From positions 1 through 5,790 of the forward strand of contig JBBPIU010000159.1 in the NCBI GenBank assembly GCA_038040245.1: DNA of 5,790 nt, written 5' to 3'. Positions 1 through 4,474 of this stretch are shown here, piece by piece. The DNA comes from RBG-16-66-20 sp038040245 (lineage in GTDB: Bacteria > Pseudomonadota > Gammaproteobacteria > Burkholderiales > SG8-39). The number at the start of each line of letters is the position of its first letter. The first letter of the stretch is position 1. A program made the translations under genes and the position numbers. Under the pieces are notes generated by a model, which was not told where the DNA came from, did not search any database, and saw nothing but the letters and a program-made list of their open reading frames with translations.

Positions 1-1299
1 TGCATCTATTGGGGGGCGCTGTTCGGCGGCGCGATCACCAGCATCCTGTTCAACATTCCCGGCGAGCCCTGGTCGGTGGCGACCACCTTCGACGGTTATC
101 CGCTGGCGCAGAAGGGGCGTGCCGGGGCGGCGCTGACCGCGGCCTTCACCTCTTCCTTTGTCGGCGCGCTGGTGGCGGTAATCGTGATCACCTTTCTCTC
201 GCCGATCGTGGCCAGTTTTGCGCTCGAATTCGGCCCGCCTGAGTTCTTCTCGGTCTACCTGCTCACGTTCTGCGCCTTCGTCGGCATGTCGAAGGAGCCG
301 CCGTTCAAAACTCTCGCCACGATGATGCTCGGCTTCGCGCTCGCCGCCGTCGGCACCGATCCGGTCACCGGCGCGCTGCGCCTGACCTTCGGCTCGACGC
401 ACCTGCTGACCGGATTCGATTTTCTGATCGCGGTCATCGGCCTGTTTGGCATCGGCGAAATATTGCTGACGCTGGAGGAGGGCCTCGCCTTCAAGGGCGC
501 GCAGGCGAAGATGAACATGAAGGTCGTACTCGAGACCTGGAAGGAATTGCCGAAGTACTGGCTGACGTCGATTCGTTCCTCGGTGGTCGGCTGCTTCATG
601 GGCATCGTGCCAGGCGGCGCGACGCCGGCTTCCTTCATGAGTTACGGCGTGGCGCGCCGCTTCTCGAAGGACGGCGACAAGTTCGGCACCGGCATGGTCG
701 AGGGCGTGGTTGCGCCCGAGACCGCGGCGCACGCGGCGGGCACCGCTGCGCTGCTGCCGATGCTGACCCTGGGCGTGCCCGGATCGCCGACCGCGGCGGT
801 GCTGCTCGGCGGATTGCTCATCTGGGGCCTGCAGCCCGGCCCGCTGCTGTTCGTCGAGCAGAAGGATTTCGTGTGGGGCCTGATCGCGAGCATGTACCTG
901 GGCAATATCGTGGGGTTGATCGTGGTGCTCACCTGCGTACCGCTGTTCGCCGCCATCCTGCGGGTGCCGTTTTCGGTGATCGCGCCGATCATCATGGTGA
1001 TCTGCGCCATCGGCGCCTACACCGTGCACAACTCGATGTTCGACGTCTGGATGATGGTGGTGTTCGGCGTCCTGGGCTACGTGTTCAAGAAGCTGCAATA
1101 TCCGCTGGCGCCGCTGGTGCTCGCCATCGTGCTGGGCGACCGGGCCGAATCGTCGTTCAGGCAGGCGATGCTGGTGTCGCAGGGCGACATGGCGGTGTTT
1201 TTCTCGAACGCGCTGGTCGGTTCGATGACCGGCCTGGCGCTGTTCCTGCTGTTCTGGCCGCTGATCTCGCTGTTACTCGCCCGTTTGCGCGCGCGCTAG
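1..1299 (+). CDS. tctA: TctA-family permease of a tripartite tricarboxylate transporter (5' truncated)
   Basis: This is the large membrane subunit of a TTT-type secondary transporter, which takes up carboxylates delivered by a periplasmic TctC/Bug binding protein together with the small subunit TctB. The frame is open from base 1, so the gene begins outside the window. The 432 residues seen compare with about 500 for the family, so roughly 70 N-terminal residues are missing. Both halves of the TctA duplication can be recognised. The first-repeat signature GGAITSILFNIPG is at fragment residues 9-21, followed by the DGYPLAQKG segment. The second-repeat signature is IVPGGATPASFMSYG near residue 202, then GVVAPETAAHAAG near 235 and LTLGVPGSPTAAVLLGG near 255. 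Several hydrophobic membrane segments follow and the protein ends LLLARLRAR, TAG. The GTG at 76 is not the start, because conserved sequence continues upstream. tctC and tctB would be expected to the left. The substrate cannot be inferred. Confidence 0.95.
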   Translation, partial: CIYWGALFGGAITSILFNIPGEPWSVATTFDGYPLAQKGRAGAALTAAFTSSFVGALVAVIVITFLSPIVASFALEFGPPEFFSVYLLTFCAFVGMSKEPPFKTLATMMLGFALAAVGTDPVTGALRLTFGSTHLLTGFDFLIAVIGLFGIGEILLTLEEGLAFKGAQAKMNMKVVLETWKELPKYWLTSIRSSVVGCFMGIVPGGATPASFMSYGVARRFSKDGDKFGTGMVEGVVAPETAAHAAGTAALLPMLTLGVPGSPTAAVLLGGLLIWGLQPGPLLFVEQKDFVWGLIASMYLGNIVGLIVVLTCVPLFAAILRVPFSVIAPIIMVICAIGAYTVHNSMFDVWMMVVFGVLGYVFKKLQYPLAPLVLAIVLGDRAESSFRQAMLVSQGDMAVFFSNALVGSMTGLALFLLFWPLISLLLARLRAR

Positions 1300-1318
1300 A
1301 GTTGCGCCATGTTCTGCA

Positions 1319-1387
1319 GCCCAACGTTTGACATGAGCGGCAGACACCGGCTTGCCGGTGGATGTCCGCTTGATGGAAGGGTTAGGC
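1319..1387 (-). other. integron-like attC site 1 (downstream end of the cassette)
   Basis: Read on the minus strand, a 69-bp imperfect palindrome is bounded by R''-like GCCTAAC (1387-1381) and R'-like GTTGGGC (1325-1319, fitting GTTRRRY). The innermost hairpin is CACCGGC-TT-GCCGGTG (1345-1360). An outer arm AGCGG (1336-1340) pairs with CCGCT (1366-1370), and unpaired asymmetric bases lie between, as in attC sites folded as single strands. On the minus strand the left end TAAC..TTC..TCAAGC and the right end TCAAACGTTGGG resemble the aadA-type attC ends, which sets the orientation as leftward. It lies 34 bp 3' of the minus-strand gene, where an attC belongs in a cassette, and starts 20 bp after the tctA stop. 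A terminator is less likely because no T run follows the hairpin. Confidence 0.75.
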
Positions 1388-1420
1388 GCAAACGAGCGGA
1401 ACCAACCACGCCCGCCGATA

Positions 1421-1798
1421 CTAGATGATTTTGCAGTGAATCGACGCGTCTTCATCGAAGGCGTATATCGCGCACAGCCTATGGTATCCATCTGCCACGA
1501 CGACCTTTCCGTTGCGGTCATCCCGCACCAGGAGAAGGGGCGAGAGGCGTGTCCCCGATTGGATCTTCTTCCTGTCCTTCGCAAGGTGTGAATTGCTTAC
1601 GCCGAGCAATGAAAGTTGAGAGGCCCGGAAAATGTCTTTGGCTTTGAACTGCGTGATGTCCGCGGCTTTCAATTGGGCGACCATCTTTGCCGCGCGCTTC
1701 TCGGTGTAGACGAGCCTCAGATAGGACTTGGCTGCTTGGAAGTCGTGCTTCTCGGCATCGGGCAGCCACCTTATGACTTTGACCTGTCTTGCAGCCAC
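1421..1798 (-). CDS. small ParB/sulfiredoxin-like domain protein carried in the cassette
   Basis: A 125-residue protein that I read as a ParB N-terminal/Srx-like domain protein. Its C-terminal block, VVVADGYHRLCAIYAFDEDA (about residues 99-118), matches the conserved 'DG-x-HR-x-x-A' box of ParB-like nucleotide-binding domains. It follows a strand-type segment LSPLLLVRDDRNGKV, as in that fold. The N-terminal half (residues 1-75) is basic and helical, with VIRWLPDAEKHDFQAAKSYL near the start, and may hold a separate recognition region. The start is GTG at 1798; an AGGAGA Shine-Dalgarno sits 6 nt upstream and no better start is near. No centromere-binding HTH follows, so it is not a partition ParB. 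The gene sits alone inside an attC-bounded cassette. Its function is unknown; an enzymatic CTPase/nuclease-like or regulatory role is only possible. The fold assignment rests on motif reading. Confidence 0.8.
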   Translation of the reverse strand: MAARQVKVIRWLPDAEKHDFQAAKSYLRLVYTEKRAAKMVAQLKAADITQFKAKDIFRASQLSLLGVSNSHLAKDRKKIQSGTRLSPLLLVRDDRNGKVVVADGYHRLCAIYAFDEDASIHCKII

Positions 1799-1804
1799 TT
1801 TGAG

Positions 1805-1810
1805 TCTCCT
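1805..1810 (-). promoter_or_regulatory. Shine-Dalgarno deciding the GTG start of the cassette gene
   Basis: AGGAGA on the minus strand ends 6 nt before GTG at 1798. This supports the non-ATG start and places the ribosome site about 38 bp inside the cassette boundary, as is usual for cassette genes with short 5' leaders. Confidence 0.7.
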
Positions 1811-1841
1811 ATGAATCGACTTCGGGCGCTCGTCTGCTTGC

Positions 1842-1905
1842 GCCTAACGCCCGGCTTCAGGCGCGCGCCACTTGCGGCGCGTCGCCTTGCAAGCCGTTGT
1901 TCGGT
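1842..1905 (-). other. integron-like attC site 2 (upstream border of the cassette)
   Basis: On the minus strand a 64-bp imperfect palindrome is bounded by ACCGAAC (1905-1899, one mismatch to RYYYAAC) and a consensus R' GTTAGGC (1848-1842) preceded by GGGC. Its arms are CGGCTT (1852-1857) pairing with AAGCCG (1891-1896), and GGCGCGCGCC (1860-1869) pairing with GGCGCG-T-CGCC (1876-1886). The T at 1882 is a single bulged base and ACTTGC is the loop. The extrahelical base and the conserved GTTAGGC end are attC hallmarks. Its stem sequence differs from that of site 1, so the pair is not a simple duplication. It lies 69 bp 3' of the solute-binding-protein gene and could be that gene's attC. Confidence 0.75.
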
Positions 1906-1935
1906 GGCAGCCGCTCTTTAACCACGCATTCAGGA

Positions 1936-1962
1936 ATGGCTGCAAACGACCACAAGCGGTCA
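1936..1962 (+). repeat. REP-like element, copy A (inverted relative to copy B)
   Basis: The + strand reads ATGGCTGC, then AAACGACCAC, then AAGCGGTCA. It shares the ATGGCTGC...CGAC...AAGCGGTCA layout with a minus-strand copy at 3171-3109. The two copies point in opposite directions and flank the solute-binding-protein gene. Whether this is a true repeat family cannot be decided from two copies. Confidence 0.35.
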
Positions 1963-1974
1963 CTCGCGGATCCT

Positions 1975-3012
1975 TTATTCGATCACCACATCGGCACGCG
2001 CGCGTATCGTGGGTGGGATCGAGAGGCCAAGCACTTTGGCAGTCCTTAAATTAATGGTCAATTCGAAAGTCGTGGGCAACTGCACCGGGAGGTCCGCCGG
2101 CTTCGCGCCTTTCAAGATCTGATCCACGTAAGTCGCGGCTCGCCGACAATGGTCCGCATAGCTCGGCCCATAGGACATCAGCGCGCCGGCCTCCGCGTAC
2201 TCGCGTAGTGAAACCATTATCGGTATTCGCGATTTCAGCGCAAATTCAGACATCCGTATGCGGTTGGGAAACGTCAAAGGGTTCGACAAAACCAAGGCCG
2301 CGTCTATGCGCTCGCGTGCCATCGTAGCGAATGCTCCCTCAAAATCGTTGAGGGCTCGGAGTTCGACAGGCATCAGTGTCAAGCCGAGTGATGCGGCAGT
2401 CGCCGTGGCCTCATTGAGCTCCAATTTGTTGACGACGTTGTTCGGGTTCCAGAGGACGGCCATGCGCTTGGCACTTGGAACAGCATCCTTGAGCAGTTGG
2501 ATACGTTTTGGCGCCAACTCCACGGTAATAAAAGTCAATCCAGTTACATTACCGCCAGGGCGGGCAAAGCTTTTGATCAAGCCAAGTGCGACAGGATCGC
2601 CACCGCCGACAAATACGATCGGGATTTTATCCGTCGCCTTTGCGGCAGCGAGCGCCTGCGGCGGACCAATTGCGAAGATGACATCCACACCGTATTGGAC
2701 GAGTTCAGCGGCAAGCTGAGGAAGACGCTCCTCGCTTCCTTCCGCGTAGCGCCGCTCAATAAAGAGATTTTGACCTTCGACATATCCGAGTTCACGAAGC
2801 CGCTGTATAAATGCCGCAAGAAGGTGTGGGCTGTTAGACGGCGAGCCGGACTCAATGTGTCCGATTTTGGCGATCCGCGCAGGCTGCTGCGCGAGTGCCG
2901 CAAGCGGCCACGCTACCGCCGCGCCCCCGAGCATCGTGATGAACTCGCGCCGCTCTATCTGACTAATGTGCATGTGTCCCACCGGTCCGAATACCGCGTT
3001 ACGCCTGTTCAT
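1975..3012 (-). CDS. orphan ABC_sub_bind-family (COG2984-type) periplasmic solute-binding protein
   Basis: A 345-residue exported substrate-binding protein of the ABC_sub_bind family, whose members have two lobes and are predicted to bind small solutes in the periplasm. An N-terminal signal is visible: ERREFITMLGG (residues 20-30) with twin arginines R21-R22, a hydrophobic stretch AAVAWPLAALA and a cleavage site after A41 (ALA|QQ). The RR-x-F motif suggests Tat export, though Sec is possible. Family features follow: FIQRLRELGYVEGQN near 68, ELVQYGVDVIFAIG near 103, IVFVGGGDPVALGL near 132, SFARPGGNVTGLT near 149, then the C-lobe ending KVLGLSIPPTIRARADVVIE. ATG at 3012 has GAGAGGGA about 5 nt upstream; M14 (2973) is an alternative start. 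No ATPase or permease gene is adjacent, which is common for this family and leaves the ligand unknown. Codon use is visibly less G/C-rich at third positions than in tctA or oxc, which hints at transfer. Confidence 0.92.
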   Translation of the reverse strand: MNRRNAVFGPVGHMHISQIERREFITMLGGAAVAWPLAALAQQPARIAKIGHIESGSPSNSPHLLAAFIQRLRELGYVEGQNLFIERRYAEGSEERLPQLAAELVQYGVDVIFAIGPPQALAAAKATDKIPIVFVGGGDPVALGLIKSFARPGGNVTGLTFITVELAPKRIQLLKDAVPSAKRMAVLWNPNNVVNKLELNEATATAASLGLTLMPVELRALNDFEGAFATMARERIDAALVLSNPLTFPNRIRMSEFALKSRIPIMVSLREYAEAGALMSYGPSYADHCRRAATYVDQILKGAKPADLPVQLPTTFELTINLRTAKVLGLSIPPTIRARADVVIE

Positions 3013-3030
3013 CCGATCCCTCTCTGGTCG

Positions 3031-3046
3031 TTGCGTACAAACGCAA
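3031..3046. promoter_or_regulatory. 16-nt palindrome in the leader of the solute-binding-protein gene
   Basis: TTGCGT-ACAA-ACGCAA is a perfect 6-bp inverted repeat with a 4-nt centre, ending 6 nt upstream of the GAGAGGGA Shine-Dalgarno of the minus-strand gene. It could be a dimeric repressor operator or a leader hairpin. No regulator gene next to it suggests which. Confidence 0.4.
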
Positions 3047-3108
3047 GCACCGGGATCAGCAGGCGGAAATCCCTGTCAATCCAAACCGTGTTTCAGCATA
3101 TCTCTTAA

Positions 3109-3171
3109 TGACCGCTTTGCGTGGCGGAGGTGTTGCGCTGACCGGTTGAGCCCGCCGTCGAAAGCAGCCAT
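3109..3171 (-). repeat. REP-like element, copy B, apparently interrupted
   Basis: On the minus strand ATGGCTGC-TTTCGAC begins at 3171 and AAAGCGGTCA ends at 3109, with about 37 extra bases between them. Without the insert it would read like copy A at 1936-1962, which has the same ends and order. The two are in inverted orientation around the solute-binding-protein gene. The assignment rests on short shared blocks and is tentative. Confidence 0.3.
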
Positions 3172-3285
3172 AGGCACTGATTTACCGCGAATCGCCGAAA
3201 TCATGCACCGTCGGGAGGTCGCAACTGATGGCGCTCCCAATGTGCCACCGAACGTAATATCAACGTCGATGTGGGGATCGTAGAA

Positions 3286-3356
3286 CCATCTACCAGTACA
3301 TGCAACCATCTATGGGTAGATGTCGCCATCTACCGGCATAGGGAAAGTTCCATCTA
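3286..3356. repeat. array of four CCATCTA boxes with 20-bp phasing
   Basis: CCATCTA occurs at 3286, 3306, 3326 and 3350, so the first three are exactly 20 bp apart and the fourth is 24 bp further on. Between boxes 2 and 3 lies an inverted copy, making the perfect hairpin CATCTA-TGGG-TAGATG (3307-3322). The last box overlaps the TAG stop of the frameshifted gene. Near-two-turn phasing puts the boxes on one DNA face, which suits a protein-binding array. No T run follows the hairpin, so a terminator is unlikely. Confidence 0.6.
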
Positions 3357-3727
3357 TTTGCATATGGCCTCGACTGCCTTGGCTACGCGTGTGCCTGCGA
3401 CGCGATCGGCGATGCCGAGTTTGCGCGCGGCATCCCAGGTGAGTTCCCAGAGCTTCTGCGCCGGACGCCAGACGCCGCCCAGCGCTTTGGCGCGCGCGCG
3501 GAGTTCCGCTTCGTGATAGCGGATGCGAACGGCGACGATGTCGTCCGCCGTGCGGCGCAGGCGCCGCGGCCGTGGCGACCAGGCCTGCGACGCGACGATC
3601 AGTTCAACGGTTTTGTGGCGGCGGCCGCGTCGTACAGGTAGCGCACGGCGACCAGCCGCTTGCCGAAGCGCTGTAGAAGCTTCTTGGTGCCGTCCTGTCC
3701 TGGCCGCAGCGTGAGGCGGGTTTCCAT
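3354..3727 (-). pseudogene. small conserved hypothetical protein, frameshifted
   Basis: Two overlapping minus-strand frames make one protein. From ATG at 3727 the first reads METRLTLRPGQDGTKKLL and continues to RLVAVRYLYDA, then runs into TGA at 3601-3599. The second frame resumes at about RRHKTVELIVASQAWSP and continues through IVAVRIRYHEAELRARAKAL and GGVWRPAQKLWEL to TAG at 3354. Restoring one base in the GC-rich stretch 3616-3629 would give YDAGRRHKTVELIV, a smooth join of about 124 residues. I recognise the layout (PG..GTKKLL, RLV.VRY.YD, KTVELIV, GG.W.P..K.W.L) from small uncharacterised proteobacterial proteins, but I cannot assign a function. It starts 34 bp after the regulator stop on the same strand, so it may be co-transcribed. 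A real mutation and a sequencing error are both possible. Confidence 0.7.
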
Positions 3728-3761
3728 CTCCGCACAACGCGGCCCGGTCGCGGGAGTTGAC

Positions 3762-4376
3762 TCAGACGCTGCGCCCGAGCTTCTGCTTCAGCCGCGACAG
3801 CGTCTCCGGAGTGAGATTCAGATAGGCCGCGAGCTCTTTCTTCGGGATCCGGCCCGCGAGATCCGGATGCTTGCGGTGGAAGCGGGACAACCGGCCCGGC
3901 GCATCCAGCAGGTGCAGCGTGATGGTGTGCGCCATCACCTCCGACATCAGCTTCATCACCTCGTACTCGAACCTCGACATGATCCCGGGCTGGTGCTCGA
4001 GAAAATCGACCCACTGCGGCATCGGCAGCTCTGCGGTGCGCACCTTGGTGACGGCGACGATCGAATAGGGGATGGGAGTACGCAGCCGCCACGCCGCGTA
4101 GGAGGTGTCCATGTCCGTCTCGGCGGCGAAGCGCAGGATCATCTCGTGTCCCTCGGGGTTGGAGACCACGCGCTTGACCATCCCGTCGAGGATGAAGAAC
4201 TGCAGCATTTCCTCGTCGCCCTGCCGCGCCAGCCGGTCGCCCTTGCCGTAATCGCTCACCGCCAGCAGGGGCTCGAGCGCCTCCCACTGCGCCGGCTGCA
4301 TGTCCTTCAGCAGCAGGTTGCCGCGCAATTGCAGCCGAAGGGTGTTGCGCTGCGGGTGGTTGGCGATGGAAGTCAT
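3762..4376 (-). CDS. Crp/Fnr-family transcription regulator, likely regulator of the adjacent oxc
   Basis: A 204-residue cytoplasmic DNA-binding regulator. Residues about 22-125 form the cyclic-nucleotide-binding-type beta barrel (KDMQPAQWEALEPLL, then YGKGDRLARQGD, FFILDGMVKRVV and MILRFAAETDM). A long dimer helix follows near 130-157 and a winged HTH at about 160-200 (AGRIPKKELAAYLNLTPETL, then SRLKQKL). The recognition helix carries E191, S194 and R195, the E..SR pattern by which FNR reads TTGA half sites. The protein has no cysteine, so it cannot hold an FNR-type [4Fe-4S] cluster. The usual cAMP-contacting residues are not evident, so the effector is unknown. The frame extends to a TTG at 4418, but ATG at 4376 is the better start: it gives normal family length and keeps the operator outside the gene. 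It is divergent from oxc, which suggests local control. Confidence 0.93.
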   Translation of the reverse strand: MTSIANHPQRNTLRLQLRGNLLLKDMQPAQWEALEPLLAVSDYGKGDRLARQGDEEMLQFFILDGMVKRVVSNPEGHEMILRFAAETDMDTSYAAWRLRTPIPYSIVAVTKVRTAELPMPQWVDFLEHQPGIMSRFEYEVMKLMSEVMAHTITLHLLDAPGRLSRFHRKHPDLAGRIPKKELAAYLNLTPETLSRLKQKLGRSV

Positions 4377-4388
4377 GGGGAACCGGTG

Positions 4389-4418
4389 ATTAGACTGAAA
4401 AAGCTTGACCTCAGTCAA
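4389..4418 (-). promoter_or_regulatory. predicted sigma70 promoter of the regulator gene
   Basis: On the minus strand TTGACT (4418-4413) and TCTAAT (4394-4389) are 18 nt apart, each one mismatch from consensus. The predicted start near 4382 leaves only about 5 nt before ATG 4376, which would explain why no Shine-Dalgarno is seen there (a near-leaderless message). The -35 lies inside the palindrome at 4404-4419, so binding there should repress this promoter. Confidence 0.5.
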
Positions 4419-4419
4419 G
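4404..4419. promoter_or_regulatory. FNR/Crp-type operator palindrome shared by the divergent genes
   Basis: CTTGAC-CTCA-GTCAAG is a perfect 6-bp inverted repeat with a 4-nt centre and matches the TTGA-N6-TCAA core recognised by FNR-type regulators. The adjacent regulator has the matching E..SR recognition helix. The centre is 35 bp from the regulator start and 63 bp from the oxc start. Confidence 0.75.
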
Positions 4420-4441
4420 GGCGCCGTCGGCTGCGGATCAC

Positions 4442-4447
4442 TATCAT
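4442..4447 (+). promoter_or_regulatory. predicted -10 box of the oxc promoter
   Basis: TATCAT has one mismatch to TATAAT. A start 7 nt downstream (about 4454) puts the palindrome centre at about -42.5. At 17-nt spacing the -35 position reads GGGCGC, which is unusable, so activator dependence is expected (class II geometry). Confidence 0.5.
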
Positions 4448-4461
4448 TTTCGCCTCTTTCC

Positions 4462-4474
4462 GAGGAAGGTCCTC
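4462..4474 (+). promoter_or_regulatory. oxc: oxc ribosome binding site inside a small hairpin
   Basis: AGGAAGG (4463-4469) is a strong Shine-Dalgarno 5 nt before ATG 4475 and fixes the start. The bases GAGGA-AGG-TCCTC can form a 5-bp stem with a 3-nt loop directly abutting the start codon, which could partly mask the site. Confidence 0.6.

Larger units (their letters stand above)
1325..1847 (-). mobile_element. putative integron gene cassette (one gene plus attC)
   Basis: The unit runs between the G|TT cleavage points of the two R' core sites, giving about 523 bp. On the minus strand it contains a short leader, one small gene filling most of the space, and an attC at its 3' end. This is the standard compact cassette architecture. 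Both bounding attC sites have the same orientation as the gene. No integrase gene or recognisable attI is present in the window, so this would be a fragment of a cassette array or a CALIN. The structural features are seen in the sequence; mobility is inferred. Confidence 0.65.
3013..3353. other. 341-bp intergenic region without a convincing gene
   Basis: It holds, from left to right, the GAGAGGGA Shine-Dalgarno of the solute-binding-protein gene, a 16-nt palindrome (3031-3046), a perfect TTGACA hexamer on the minus strand (3079-3074) with no good -10 at 17-18 nt, REP-like copy B (3109-3171), and most of the CCATCTA array (3286-3356). A 77-codon minus-strand frame (3309-3076) spans it, but it has no Shine-Dalgarno and no family that I recognise. 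It may be degenerate DNA left by rearrangement. Confidence 0.6.

Noticed and set aside
76..78. GTG as a start of the TctA gene
   Set aside because: The frame is open to base 1 and the conserved first-repeat motif lies upstream, so the gene simply enters from outside the window.
873..1331. 152-codon + frame inside tctA
   Set aside because: It is an R/G/H-rich shadow frame of the permease with no independent start signal.
1345..1360. Rho-independent terminator for tctA
   Set aside because: The hairpin is strong, but no T run follows on either strand, and the wider palindrome with core sites is better explained as attC.
1616..1921. 101-codon + frame across the cassette
   Set aside because: It is antisense to the cassette gene, has no start signal, and runs through the attC stem.
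3076..3309. 77-codon minus-strand frame in the intergenic region
   Set aside because: It has no Shine-Dalgarno, is preceded directly by a stop within the repeat array, contains REP-like copy B, and matches no family I recognise.
3286..3356. CRISPR array
   Set aside because: The repeated unit is only 7 bp with 13-17 bp gaps, and there is no cas gene; this does not fit any CRISPR type.
4376..4418. TTG at 4418 as the start of the regulator
   Set aside because: It would place the first codons inside the FNR-type palindrome, has no Shine-Dalgarno, and adds 14 residues before a normal N-terminus. ATG 4376 fits better.
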